Source: Actinopolyspora halophila DSM 43834 (GTDB taxonomy: Bacteria > Actinomycetota > Actinomycetes > Mycobacteriales > Pseudonocardiaceae). From it: DNA of 64,000 nt. The DNA is taken from positions 124,001 to 188,000 of the forward strand of contig NZ_AQUI01000002.1 of NCBI RefSeq assembly GCF_000371785.1, written 5' to 3'. This document shows, in pieces, positions 50,026 through 58,967 of this stretch (its first letter is position 1; each line of letters begins with the position of its first letter). Below the pieces are notes generated by a model that was not told the DNA's origin, made no database searches, and saw nothing but the letters and a program-made list of their open reading frames with translations. The position numbers were made by a program, and so were the translations under genes.

Positions 50026-52521
50026 ATGACCGAGACCTTGCCCCCCGAGGGTGGCCGCGTCGAGCCGGTCGATCTCCAGCAGGAGATGCAGAACTCCTAC
50101 ATCGACTACGCCATGAGCGTGATCGTGGCCCGGGCCCTGCCGGACGTGCGCGACGGCCTGAAACCGGTGCACCGCCGGGTGCTGTACTCCATGTACGACT
50201 CGGGGCACCGGCCCGATCGCTCCTACGTGAAGTGCTCGCGCGTGGTCGGTGACGTGATGGGTAACTATCACCCGCACGGCGACTCGGCGATCTACGACAC
50301 CCTGGTCCGGCTGGCCCAGCCGTGGTCGATGCGCAACGTGCTCATCGACGGCCAGGGCAACTTCGGTTCGCCCGGTAACGATCCGGCCGCCGCCATGCGC
50401 TACACCGAATCCCGGCTGGCGCCGCTGGCGATGAGCATGCTGTCCGAGATCGAAGAGGACACGGTCGAGTTCTCGGACAACTACGACGGCCGCACGCAGG
50501 AACCGGACGTGCTGCCGGCACGCATCCCCAATCTGCTGGTCAACGGCGGTGGCGGTATCGCGGTCGGGATGGCGACCAACATTCCGCCGCACAACCTGCG
50601 CGAGGTCGCCGACGGGGTGGTCTGGGCGCTGGACAACCCGGATGCCGACGACGACGAGCTGCTCGAAGCGCTGATCGAGCGGATCAAGGGCCCCGATTTC
50701 CCCACCGACGGGCTGATCATGGGCACCAACGCGATCGCCGAGGCCTACCGCACCGGCCGCGGCTCGATCAGGATGCGTGCCGTGGTCAACATCGAGGAGG
50801 ACGCCAAGGGGCGTGCCGCCCTGGTGATCACCGAGCTTCCCTATCAGGTGAACCCGGACAACCTGATCGAGAACATCGCCACGATGCACCGCGACGGCAA
50901 GCTCTCGGGCATCAGCGACATCGCGGACGAGTCGAACAACCGCCGCGGTATGCGTATCGTGATCACGCTCAAGCGGGACGCGATCCCGAAGGTCGTGCTC
51001 AACAACCTGTACAAGCACACCCAGTTGCAGACGACCTTCGGCGTGAACATGCTCGCCCTGGTCGACGGCGTGCCGCGCACGTTGCGTCTGGACCAGGTGA
51101 TCCGCCACTACGTGCGGCACCAGATCGACGTGATCGTCCGGCGGACGAAGTACCGGCTGCGCAAGGCCGAGCAGCGTGCGCACATCCTGCGCGGGCTCGC
51201 CGTGGCGCTGGACCAGCTGGACGATGTGATCAACCTTATCCGGAGCTCGCCGACCGTGGACGAGGCGCGCACCGGTCTGATCGAGCTGCTCGGGATCGAC
51301 GAGGACCAGGCCACGGCGATCCTGGAGATGCAGCTGCGCAAGCTGGCCGCCATGGAGCGGCAGAAGATCGTCGACGAGCTCGCCGAGATCGAGACGAGGA
51401 TCGCCGATCTCAACGACATCCTGGCCAAGCCGGAGCGGCAGCGCTCGATCGTCCGCGCCGAGCTGATGGAGATCGTCGACAAGCACGGCAAGGAGCGGCG
51501 CACCAGGATCGTCCCGTACGAGGGCGAGGTCTCCATGGAGGACCTCATCGCGGATGAGGACGTGGTGGTGACCATCACTCGTACGGGGTATGCCAAGCGC
51601 ACCCGCACGGATCTGTACCGGGCGCAGAAGCGCGGCGGCAAGGGTGTGCAGGGAGCCGCGTTGAAGCAGGACGACATCGTCTCGCACTTCTTCGTCTGCT
51701 CCACGCACGACTGGATCCTCTTCTTCACCAACAAGGGGCGGGTCTACCGTGCGAAGGCCTACGAGCTGCCGGAGGCGAACCGCACCGCGCGCGGTCAGCA
51801 CGTGGCGAACCTGCTCGCCTTCCAGCCGGACGAGCACATCGCCCAGGTGATGCAGATCAAGGACTACACGGTCTCCCCGTACCTGGTGCTGGCCACCAAG
51901 AAGGGGTTGGTCAAGAAGTCCAAGCTCACCGACTTCGACTCCAACCGTTCCGGTGGGCTGATCGGGGTCAACCTCAAGGACGGGGACGAGCTGGTCGGGG
52001 CGGTGCTGTGCTCGCCCGAGGACGACCTGCTGCTGGTCTCGGCCGAGGGACAGTCCATCCGGTTCAACGCCAGTGACGAGGTGCTGCGTCCCATGGGGCG
52101 GGCGACCTCGGGCGTACTCGGTATGCGGTTCAACACAGGCGACGAGCTGCTGGCCATGGGAGTGGTCCGCGAGAACCGGTACGTGCTGGTCGCGACCCAG
52201 GGCGGCTACGCCAAACGCACCCCGATCGACGAGTACCCCGTCCAGGGACGCGGCGGTAAGGGTGTGTTGACCATTCAGCACGACGAAAAACGTGGCAGGC
52301 TTGTGGCAGCGCTCATCGCCGAACTCGACGACGAGCTCTACGCGATCACCTCCACGGGCGGGGTTATTCGCACCACTGCCAAGGAGGTGCGGAAAGCCGG
52401 CAGGCAGACGAAGGGGGTCCGCTTGATGGATCTCGGTGAGGGCAACTCGCTGGTGGCCATCGCTCGTAACGCGGACGAGGCCGTCGATCCGGATGCCGCC
52501 GGGCCGGAGCAACGGAAGTAA
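50026..52521 (+). CDS. gyrA: DNA gyrase subunit A
   Basis: An 831-residue breakage-reunion subunit. QRDR sequence [18 protein letters not shown] retains the Ser and Asp that mutate in quinolone resistance. The active tyrosine lies in [11 protein letters not shown]. The C-terminal DNA-wrapping domain carries the blades and the GyrA-box-like [16 protein letters not shown] at 50026 follows AGAAGGA, 175 bases after gyrB. Together with GyrB it introduces negative supercoils. Confidence 0.97.
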   Translation: MTETLPPEGGRVEPVDLQQEMQNSYIDYAMSVIVARALPDVRDGLKPVHRRVLYSMYDSGHRPDRSYVKCSRVVGDVMGNYHPHGDSAIYDTLVRLAQPWSMRNVLIDGQGNFGSPGNDPAAAMRYTESRLAPLAMSMLSEIEEDTVEFSDNYDGRTQEPDVLPARIPNLLVNGGGGIAVGMATNIPPHNLREVADGVVWALDNPDADDDELLEALIERIKGPDFPTDGLIMGTNAIAEAYRTGRGSIRMRAVVNIEEDAKGRAALVITELPYQVNPDNLIENIATMHRDGKLSGISDIADESNNRRGMRIVITLKRDAIPKVVLNNLYKHTQLQTTFGVNMLALVDGVPRTLRLDQVIRHYVRHQIDVIVRRTKYRLRKAEQRAHILRGLAVALDQLDDVINLIRSSPTVDEARTGLIELLGIDEDQATAILEMQLRKLAAMERQKIVDELAEIETRIADLNDILAKPERQRSIVRAELMEIVDKHGKERRTRIVPYEGEVSMEDLIADEDVVVTITRTGYAKRTRTDLYRAQKRGGKGVQGAALKQDDIVSHFFVCSTHDWILFFTNKGRVYRAKAYELPEANRTARGQHVANLLAFQPDEHIAQVMQIKDYTVSPYLVLATKKGLVKKSKLTDFDSNRSGGLIGVNLKDGDELVGAVLCSPEDDLLLVSAEGQSIRFNASDEVLRPMGRATSGVLGMRFNTGDELLAMGVVRENRYVLVATQGGYAKRTPIDEYPVQGRGGKGVLTIQHDEKRGRLVAALIAELDDELYAITSTGGVIRTTAKEVRKAGRQTKGVRLMDLGEGNSLVAIARNADEAVDPDAAGPEQRK

Positions 52522-52574
52522 GCCACGCGGAAGGCCCGGGTGGCAGACAGCCGACGATCAGTGAAGGATCGCTC

Positions 52575-53426
52575 GTGACATCTTCGGACAAGCCGCAGGA
52601 ATCGGAGTCTCGTTCAACTGGCGAGCAGGACACGACCTCGACCACGACTACGGCGGAGGCGACGGCAACCTCGGTTTCCGGGGATACGTCCGCGGACACC
52701 GCCGAAAGCGGCGTGGACGCGGGCGGTCGCAGCGACTCCGACAGCGAGGTCGACGGTTCCGAGCCCGCGCCGCCGTGGCAGCGCGTCACGAGCTCGACGA
52801 GCTCGTCCGCCGCCCCCAGTGGCGGGAGTGGACAGGAAACCACGACACGGGGGGCGGCCGAGTCGTCCGAAGCCGCCTCCGAAACGGGATCGGACTCCGA
52901 GGAAACCCACAAGATCCCGCATCCGTTGCGGGGGAGTTCCGAGCCGGAGGAGGGGGCCTCGGCGGCGGAGTCGGCGCGCTCGAGCGTCTCGTTCGCCGCG
53001 ATGGCGGGCGTGCGCGGTTCGGGCACGTCCACCCAGGGGAGCAGCTCCAGGAGACCGAACCGCGGTCCACGGCGCGCCAGTCTCCAGGTGCGCCGGGTGG
53101 ATCCGTGGTCGGTGCTCAAGCTGGCTCTCGTGTTGAGCGTCACCCTGTTCTTCGTGTGGATGATCGCGGTCGCGGTGCTCTACGGGGTGCTCGGCGGCAT
53201 GGGTGTGTGGGAGCAGCTCAACGGTACGTTCAGTGATCTGACCCAGCCGGAGAACTCGTTGGCCGAACCCTTGATCAGCCCCGGGAGGATCTTCGGCGTG
53301 GCCATGATCATCGGTGCGGTGAACATCGTGCTGATCACCGCCTTGGCCACGGTGGCGGGGTTCATCTACAACGTGGCGGCCGATTTCGTGGGCGGAGTCG
53401 AGCTGACACTGTCCGAACGCGAGTGA
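52575..53426 (+). CDS. DUF3566 membrane protein
   Basis: A 283-residue protein equivalent to Rv0007, always next to gyrA. The first ~170 residues are Ser/Thr/Glu/Asp-rich and disordered. Then RRVDPWSVLKLALVLSVTLF begins a membrane domain with two helices (LVLSVTLFFVWMIAVAVLYG; FGVAMIIGAVNIVLITALAT) ending in the DUF3566 tail NVAADFVGGVELTLSE. Role unknown. GTG at 52575 has GAAGGA upstream. Confidence 0.88.
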   Translation: MTSSDKPQESESRSTGEQDTTSTTTTAEATATSVSGDTSADTAESGVDAGGRSDSDSEVDGSEPAPPWQRVTSSTSSSAAPSGGSGQETTTRGAAESSEAASETGSDSEETHKIPHPLRGSSEPEEGASAAESARSSVSFAAMAGVRGSGTSTQGSSSRRPNRGPRRASLQVRRVDPWSVLKLALVLSVTLFFVWMIAVAVLYGVLGGMGVWEQLNGTFSDLTQPENSLAEPLISPGRIFGVAMIIGAVNIVLITALATVAGFIYNVAADFVGGVELTLSERE

Positions 53427-53524
53427 CGGGTGGGTGCCCGGGTGATCGTCGGTGGAGAATTCCCAGCTCAGCGCCCTTCGTGTGCTGCCGCTGCGGTCCG
53501 GGACGTGTACTGGGCACCCCCCCT

Positions 53525-53553
53525 TTGAACGCGATCGTGAGCTCGTGTAATGT
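53525..53553 (+). promoter_or_regulatory. Promoter of tRNA-Ile
   Basis: TTGAAC (53525-53530) and TAATGT (53548-53553) are 17 bases apart, with the tRNA starting 15 bases later: a housekeeping-type promoter. Confidence 0.7.
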
Positions 53554-53567
53554 GTTCAGTGCACGCA

Positions 53568-53641
53568 GGGCCTATAGCTCAGTCGGTTAGAGCGCTTTGC
53601 TGATAACGAAGAGGTCGGAGGTTCAAGTCCTCCTAGGCCCA
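53568..53641 (+). tRNA. tRNA-Ile (GAT)
   Basis: 74-base cloverleaf. Acceptor arms GGGCCTA and TAGGCCC pair perfectly, discriminator A. Anticodon stem CTTTG/CGAAG encloses CTGATAA (anticodon GAT). The T-arm is GGAGGTTCAAGTCCTCC. CCA is not encoded. Confidence 0.97.
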
Positions 53642-53707
53642 CGTGGCACGTGCCGCCGCTGCGAGTATCGCGGCGGCGGCATACGTTCGTAGTAGGAGGC
53701 ATCCGAA

Positions 53708-53824
53708 GTGAAGAAGCTGCTCATCCTTGCTGCTGTTGCAGGTGCGGTCCTGTTCGTCGTTCGGCGCAAGAGTGCGGCCAAGGCGGAGGCCGACCTGTGG
53801 CGCGAGGCCACGGCCGAGGCCTGA
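53708..53824 (+). CDS. DLW-39 family small protein
   Basis: A 38-residue protein: MKKLLILAAVAGAVLFVVRR followed by KSAAKAEADLWREATAEA. It has a single hydrophobic N-terminal segment, a basic patch and the invariant DLW triplet near the C-terminus. This matches the actinobacterial DLW-39 family, which is typically encoded next to gyrA/tRNA-Ile. GTG at 53708 has an AGGAGG nine bases upstream. Function unknown; a membrane micro-protein is likely. Confidence 0.85.
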   Translation: MKKLLILAAVAGAVLFVVRRKSAAKAEADLWREATAEA

Positions 53825-53934
53825 GTGGCCGACCGGTCCATGGTTCGCCCCTGCTTCGGAGCTGTTCCTTCGGACGGTCACCGATTCGGGCGCCGTTTTC
53901 GCACGTCGGCCGATGAGGAGCCGACGTGGCGGCC

Positions 53935-54007
53935 GGGGACGTAGCTCAATCGGCAGAGCACCGCTTTTGCAAGGCGGGGGTTAGGGGTTCGATTCCCCTC
54001 GTCTCCA
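53935..54007 (+). tRNA. tRNA-Ala (TGC)
   Basis: 73-base cloverleaf: acceptor GGGGACG with CGTCTCC (one G-U), discriminator A. The anticodon stem CCGCT/GGCGG encloses TTTGCAA (anticodon TGC). The T-arm is AGGGGTTCGATTCCCCT. CCA is not encoded. Confidence 0.97.
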
Positions 54008-54012
54008 CTCGA

Positions 54013-54048
54013 AGCCCGGTGGACGTGACAGCGTCCGCCGGGCTTTTT
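54013..54048 (+). terminator. Intrinsic terminator after tRNA-Ala
   Basis: Stem AGCCCGGTGGACG / CGTCCGCCGGGCT (one G-U) with a six-base loop and TTTTT at 54044-54048: a textbook Rho-independent terminator. Confidence 0.92.
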
Positions 54049-54134
54049 CGTGTTCGTGGGTCTTCACGTTCCGGACGTTTCCGAGGCGCCGCCTCACTTG
54101 CCGGAACGAGCCTCGTCCGAACCGCTCCGCCCCC

Positions 54135-56249
54135 TCACAGTGAGGCGTTAGGTGTGGGGGTGTTGTCGAGGAAAGCGCGGAACTCCTCGGCGGGCAGCGG
54201 GACGGAGAACAGGTAGCCCTGGTACGCGTCGAGGCCGATCGCGCGGAGCAGGTGGTGCTGGGTGGAGTTCTCGACGCCCTCGGCGATGCAGGTGAGCCCC
54301 ATGGTGCGGGCGAGTTCGGCCACGACTCGGGCGATCCCCAGGTCGGTGATCTCGGTGCCGAGCCCGGAGACGAACTTCCGGTCGAGCTTGATGATCTGCG
54401 TGGGCAGGTCCCTGAGCCTGGCCAGCGAGGAGTAACCGCTGCCGAAGTCGTCCATGGCGAACCGCACGCCGGTGTCGGTGAGCCTGCGCATGGCCTGGAG
54501 CGGTTGTTCCTCCAGCGCCGCGATGACGGTTTCGACCATCTCCAGCACCAGGTTCTCGGGCGAGGTACCCGCCTCGTTGATCGCCGCGGAGACCTCCTCG
54601 ACGAAGCCCGGTTGTTCGGGACGCAGACCGGCCAGGTTCACCGCGACACCCACCGGCCGGCCGTCCGGGCGTTGCCACCCGGCCGACTCGCGCAGCGCGG
54701 TGCGCAGGACGCAACGGTCCAGTTCGGCCAGCAGTCCGCCGTGTTCGGCCACCGTGAGCACGACGTCCGGGCTGAGTGGCCCGTGCTCGGGATGGCTCCA
54801 CCGCAGCAGTGCCTCGGCCAGGACCACGGACCCGTCGTTGGCGAGGATGGGCTGGTAGTGCACCCCCAGCCGGTCGTTGTTGATCGCCTCCCGCAGCTGT
54901 TGCTCCATGGCGAGCTGGTCGATTCCCGCCTGGCTGGGCAGCACGCGGCCTAGGGCTATGTTCGTCTGGCCCTGGCCGCGTACCCGGTCCTGGAACATCG
55001 CCGCCTCGGCGGACTGCATGAGTTCCGTCAGGCTCGTCTCGGAGTGCGGCACTATCGTGGAACCGACCGAGGCCGAGACGTGCACCATTCGTTCGTGCAG
55101 CTGCACATCCATCCGGAAGAGCCCGCTCACCTCGCGGGTGAACTCGTCCATGCTGCCGAAGACGTCGATGTCGGAGCAGAAGATCATGAACTCGTCCCCG
55201 TAGAAGCGGGCCGGGGTGCACTTCGGCGGCAGTTCTGTGGTCAGACGTTCGGCGACTGCCGCGAGCAGTTCGTCACCGGCCGCGTGGCCCAGCGAGTCGT
55301 TCACGCGCTTGAAGTTGTTCAGGTCGCAGAACAGCACGGCGACCTTTCCCAACGCGTTCGTGGACAGCAGGTCGGACAGCAGCTCCTCGGAGCCCCTGCG
55401 GTTGAGCAGTCCGGTCGTGGCGTCGTGGGTGGCCTGGTAGCGCAGGGCCTCGGTGTGACGCACCTGAGCGGTCACGTCGTGGAAGGCCAGCAGCCACGAG
55501 CGGCTCCCGTCGTCGCGGACCGAGGCCGTGGTGCGCAGTTGGCACAGCACCGGCTCGCCGTCGGAGCGGGCCAGCACCCGGTGCGGCACCGGCCCGCCCA
55601 CGTTCTCGCCGCCGGAGCTGTTCGGGCTGGGGAACAGCCCCCCGCCCTCGTCGCTGGGGTGCAGGAAGTCGTGCTCGGCCATCTCGAAGAAGTCGTGCAG
55701 CTGGTAGCCGAGCAGTTCCCCCAGCGCCCCGTTGGCGTCGAGCAGATGGCCCGCCTGGTCGAACAAGGCGATCCCCACCGGGGCGAGTTCGAACAGGTCG
55801 GTGAAGCGGCGCATCGAACGCTGCTGGCGCGCTCCGGTTTCGCTCTCGTCGCGGGTGATCTTGATGAACCCGTCCAGCTTGCCCGCGGGGGAGCGTTGTG
55901 CGGTGATCACCACGTGGGCCCAGAACCAACTGCCGTCCTTGCGTATCCGCCAACCCCGGTCGATGAAGAATCCGTGGGCGACGGCCTGGTCCAACTCCCA
56001 CCGCGGGTATCCGGAGGCGACCGAGTCCGCGGGGTAGAACAGGGAGAAGTGCCGCCCGATGACTTCCTCGCTGCTGTAGCCCTTCAACCGGGCAGCGCTG
56101 GCGTTCCAGCTGGCCACGTGTCCGGTCGGGTCGAGCGAGAAGATCGCGTACTCGCGCATGTCCTCGGCTGCGAGCACTCTCGTCGTGTTGCTCTGCTCCC
56201 TCGGGGATTCGGCGGTCTCGTCGAAGCCCTCGGACTCCTGCTGATCCAT
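54135..56249 (-). CDS. PAS-PAS-GGDEF-EAL cyclic-di-GMP protein
   Basis: A 704-residue signalling protein with no membrane helices. PAS 1 (YAIFSLDPTGHVASWNASAA, ~30-135) and PAS 2 (FELAPVGIALFDQAGHLLDA, ~145-265) precede a GGDEF domain (DLNNFKRVNDSLGH ... ARFYGDEF, ~275-440). The active loop reads YGDEF, so the cyclase may be impaired. The EAL domain (~450-695) has EALLRW, LEMVET, MDDFGSGYSS, IKLDRKFV, IAEGVEN and YQGYLFS, the full phosphodiesterase set. It likely breaks down c-di-GMP in response to a PAS-sensed signal. Transcribed alone. Confidence 0.92.
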   Translation of the reverse strand: MDQQESEGFDETAESPREQSNTTRVLAAEDMREYAIFSLDPTGHVASWNASAARLKGYSSEEVIGRHFSLFYPADSVASGYPRWELDQAVAHGFFIDRGWRIRKDGSWFWAHVVITAQRSPAGKLDGFIKITRDESETGARQQRSMRRFTDLFELAPVGIALFDQAGHLLDANGALGELLGYQLHDFFEMAEHDFLHPSDEGGGLFPSPNSSGGENVGGPVPHRVLARSDGEPVLCQLRTTASVRDDGSRSWLLAFHDVTAQVRHTEALRYQATHDATTGLLNRRGSEELLSDLLSTNALGKVAVLFCDLNNFKRVNDSLGHAAGDELLAAVAERLTTELPPKCTPARFYGDEFMIFCSDIDVFGSMDEFTREVSGLFRMDVQLHERMVHVSASVGSTIVPHSETSLTELMQSAEAAMFQDRVRGQGQTNIALGRVLPSQAGIDQLAMEQQLREAINNDRLGVHYQPILANDGSVVLAEALLRWSHPEHGPLSPDVVLTVAEHGGLLAELDRCVLRTALRESAGWQRPDGRPVGVAVNLAGLRPEQPGFVEEVSAAINEAGTSPENLVLEMVETVIAALEEQPLQAMRRLTDTGVRFAMDDFGSGYSSLARLRDLPTQIIKLDRKFVSGLGTEITDLGIARVVAELARTMGLTCIAEGVENSTQHHLLRAIGLDAYQGYLFSVPLPAEEFRAFLDNTPTPNASL

Positions 56250-56563
56250 GTCGATTCCCCCAACGTGGTGGAGCGGCCACGGGAGGCCGTGGTATTGCCC
56301 GGAGGAGGGACTCCCCCTGGGGAAGGGCCTCGGCTCGTGCCCGGCCGAACTCGCTCGCCCGCTACGGAGACCGAGCGCTCGTCGGGGGAGCCGCGTGCCT
56401 TTCAGCCGTTCCGGGGAAGCCCCACGGTCGTTACCGCTTTCCCGTAAGACTCCGGGCCACCATACATACCCACGGATGGGGGTGTGTCATGTCGCGCGCC
56501 CGCGGTGTGCGGGTCCGGTCGGGGCTCGGCCGAGCGGGCCCCCGACCAGGGACCCGAACCGGA
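56250..56563. other. Gap between TetR and GGDEF/EAL genes
   Basis: 314 bases with a strong hairpin (see 56511) near the TetR end. The rest should hold the GGDEF/EAL promoter, but no clear -35/-10 is seen and the stretch is not coding. Confidence 0.5.
56511..56555 (-). terminator. Hairpin after the TetR gene
   Basis: GGGTCC-GGTCGGGG (56511-56524) pairs with CCCCGACC-AGGGACCC (56540-56555), with a self-complementary CTCGGCCGAG in the loop. It lies nine bases beyond the TetR stop on the minus strand. Confidence 0.55.
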
Positions 56564-57169
56564 TCAGTGCTCGTCCGTTCCGCTGGTCGAGCGCAGCAGG
56601 GAGACCGTGCGGCTGACGTGCTCGGTGACCCGTCGCTCGTCGAGCGGTTGGTGCAGCACGAGTCGGTGGTAGTAGATGGGCCCGGCCAGCAGGCTGACGG
56701 CCCACTCGGGGTCGAGCGAGTCCGCGAGCTCCCCGCTCCGCTGCGCCCGGCGCAGCACGGAGAGCACCTCCCGGCGTCGGTTGTGGACGTATTCGCGGTA
56801 CACCTCGGCCAGTGCCTCGTCGTGCTCGGCGGCCACGGCGAGACTGCCCGCGATCGCTCCCCAGCGGGGGGAGCGGAGTCCGGACCCGAGTTGCCCGATC
56901 ACCCGTTGCAGTTCCTGCTCCAGTCCTTCCCCGGGGTCCGAGCCTTCCGCGGCCGTGTCGCGCAGTTGGACACCGAGGTGTTCCACGGCGTCGATGAGCA
57001 GCTGAAGGCGTTCCGGCCAGTGCCGATACAGCGTGCTGCGCGAGATTCCCGCCGTCGAGGCGACGGCGTCCATGGTCATCGCTTCCACGCCGCGCTCGGC
57101 GAGCAGTCGCACGGTCGCGTCGAGCACGCGTTGGCGGGTACGGACCGCCCGTGGGTCTTCGGGATTCAT
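56564..57169 (-). CDS. TetR-family repressor of the adjacent exporter
   Basis: A 201-residue TetR regulator. The DNA-binding domain is residues ~10-55 (TRQRVLDATVRLLAERGVEA, then AGISRSTLYRHW). The ligand domain matches the TetR_C helical type (HDEALAEVYREYVHNRRREV, LAGPIYYHRLVLHQ). ATG at 57169 has AGAGG upstream; longer frames to 57469 have no support. It diverges from the MFS exporter, and the 169-base gap carries two copies of its probable operator (57181, 57219). Expected to be released by an exported toxic compound. Confidence 0.9.
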   Translation of the reverse strand: MNPEDPRAVRTRQRVLDATVRLLAERGVEAMTMDAVASTAGISRSTLYRHWPERLQLLIDAVEHLGVQLRDTAAEGSDPGEGLEQELQRVIGQLGSGLRSPRWGAIAGSLAVAAEHDEALAEVYREYVHNRRREVLSVLRRAQRSGELADSLDPEWAVSLLAGPIYYHRLVLHQPLDERRVTEHVSRTVSLLRSTSGTDEH

Positions 57170-57180
57170 GCGCACCTCTG

Positions 57181-57198
57181 TAGTACAGGACTGTTGCA
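57181..57198. promoter_or_regulatory. TetR operator, degenerate copy
   Basis: TAGTACAG-GA-CTGTTGCA: left half-site identical to the perfect operator at 57219, right half matching in its first four bases. Confidence 0.6.
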
Positions 57199-57218
57199 CA
57201 GATTGGCTTCGCCATCTA

Positions 57219-57236
57219 TAGTACAGAACTGTACTA
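57219..57236. promoter_or_regulatory. TetR operator, perfect 18-bp palindrome
   Basis: TAGTACAGAACTGTACTA is a perfect palindrome in the divergent gap between the TetR and MFS genes, 21 bases from the degenerate copy. Binding here would repress both genes. Confidence 0.8.
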
Positions 57237-57338
57237 GAAATACGTGTTTCCGGGCGAAAGGCGACGAACAGCCGTCGGCGGAGCCCTCTTCCGGCGGATG
57301 CCGGGCCCGAGCCGTGAGAGCGACCGAAGGGGTAGGCG

Positions 57339-58910
57339 ATGAGAACGAGAACCACACGGGGAAGCGGAAGGCTTCGCCTCCCCGAGCAGGACCGGGGGAA
57401 ACTGGGCGCGTTCTGGGCGATGATGGTCGTGGTGTTCCTGGCCGCCATGGACTCCACGGTCGTGGCCACGGTGCTCCCCGCGATACTGGCCGAGCTGGGC
57501 AGCTCCGGACTGCTCGCCTGGGTGGTAACCAGCTACCTGCTCACCACCGCGGTGTCCATCCCGCTGTGGGGCAAGGTGGCCGACCTGACGAGCAGGCGAC
57601 GGCTCTACCTCGTCGCAGCCGCGGTGTTCCTCCTCGGCTCCCTGAGCGTCGCCTCCGCACCGAACATGCCTGTCCTGCTGGCGGCGCGTGCGGTGCAGGG
57701 GATCGGCACCGGAGGGCTCATGGCCCTGACCCCGACGATCATCGGCCAGATGTTCGCTTCCCGCATCAGGGGACGCTTCCACGGCATCCAGGGCGCCGTG
57801 CTCGCCGGAGCCAGCATCGTGGGACCGCTGGTGGGCGGTTTCCTGGAGGCGGCCCTCGGCTGGCGTTGGGCCTTCTGGATCAACCTGCCGCTCGTGCTGC
57901 CCGCCCTGCTGATCGCGGCACGCTTCCTGCCCGCCCCGGAGACCCGGGCGGAGAAGCGCCGGATCGATCTCGTCGGAGCGGCGCTGCTGGCGGTCGGTGC
58001 TTCCGCGTTCCTGCTGGCGCTCAGCGAGGACACCCCGTTCGCCTCGGCGAGTTCCCGAGCGGTTCTGCTGGGCACGACGGCAGTGACCGTGCTGATGTAC
58101 CTGTTCTGGCAGGCCCGCCACGACGACCCCGTGCTGCCGCTGCGAGTGCTGCGCTCCCCGGTGGTGGCTGCCGCGGTCGGCCTTTCCTTCATCTCCGGTG
58201 CCGTGATGATCGCCGCAGTGGTCTACGCGCCGCTGTACGCGCAGACCGTCCAGGAACAGTCCGCGGCCTCGGCCGGGTTGCTGTTGCTCCCGCTCACCGG
58301 CGGTGTGCTCGTGGCCAACCTCGCCGGAGGGAACCTCATCACCTGGCTGGGCAGGTACCGCCCGTTCCTCATCGGCGGCACGGCGGCCATGACGACCGGT
58401 TTCGGGGTGCTGGCCACCGTCGGTGCCGCCACCGGGCTCGGGGTGTTCACGGCCGCGCTGGCGCTCGTGGGGATCGGGATCGGGTTGACCATGCAGCCCT
58501 CCGTGCTCGCACTGCAGAACGGCGTTTCCGCGGCGGACCTCGGTTCGGCCACCGCGGCGAGCACCTTCTTCCGGCAGCTCGGCTCCACGTTGTCCATCGG
58601 TGTTCTCGGAGCGCTGCTCACCGGCTGGGTGGGACCGCAGCTCTCCGCGATCACCGAGGGAGCCGGTGGGGTCACCGCGGCGGCCCGTTCCCAGGTGGCC
58701 GCCGCTTTCGGGAGCCTGTTCCTGATTCTGACGATCGTCGCGGTGGTGGCCTTCGTGCTCGCGCTGCTCCTGCCGGAGAAGCCGTTGGCCGAGAGCACGT
58801 CCGCCGCGGAAGCCGTCGAGGAAACCCCCGAGGAAACCCCCGAGGAGGCCACGGCTGAAGTCACCGCGGAGGAGCCCGCCGTGGAGCGCTCCCGGAACGT
58901 GCGCTGCTGA
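57339..58910 (+). CDS. MFS multidrug exporter (DHA2, 14 TM)
   Basis: A 523-residue drug:H+ antiporter. Family motifs seen are DSTVVATVLPAILAELG (motif D1-like), GKVADLTSRRRLYL (motif A) and GASIVGPLVGGFLEAALGW (motif C of exporters). About 14 hydrophobic helices follow to residue ~475. The cytoplasmic tail repeats EETPEE and is strongly acidic. The start at ATG 57339 lies behind GGGGTAGGCG. Substrate unknown. Under the divergent TetR repressor and followed closely by the DsbA-like gene. Confidence 0.92.
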   Translation: MRTRTTRGSGRLRLPEQDRGKLGAFWAMMVVVFLAAMDSTVVATVLPAILAELGSSGLLAWVVTSYLLTTAVSIPLWGKVADLTSRRRLYLVAAAVFLLGSLSVASAPNMPVLLAARAVQGIGTGGLMALTPTIIGQMFASRIRGRFHGIQGAVLAGASIVGPLVGGFLEAALGWRWAFWINLPLVLPALLIAARFLPAPETRAEKRRIDLVGAALLAVGASAFLLALSEDTPFASASSRAVLLGTTAVTVLMYLFWQARHDDPVLPLRVLRSPVVAAAVGLSFISGAVMIAAVVYAPLYAQTVQEQSAASAGLLLLPLTGGVLVANLAGGNLITWLGRYRPFLIGGTAAMTTGFGVLATVGAATGLGVFTAALALVGIGIGLTMQPSVLALQNGVSAADLGSATAASTFFRQLGSTLSIGVLGALLTGWVGPQLSAITEGAGGVTAAARSQVAAAFGSLFLILTIVAVVAFVLALLLPEKPLAESTSAAEAVEETPEETPEEATAEVTAEEPAVERSRNVRC

Positions 58911-58967
58911 CTCGTAGGGCGCGCGGGAAAACTCGGGTAACACCGTCGAGAGGAAGGAAGGTCCGCC

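Noticed and set aside
56489-58858. Plus-strand 789-codon frame across the TetR and MFS genes
   Set aside because: It crosses both the TetR repressor and the exporter out of frame and has Arg/Gly/Ala-rich composition; the exporter in the other frame has clear motifs.
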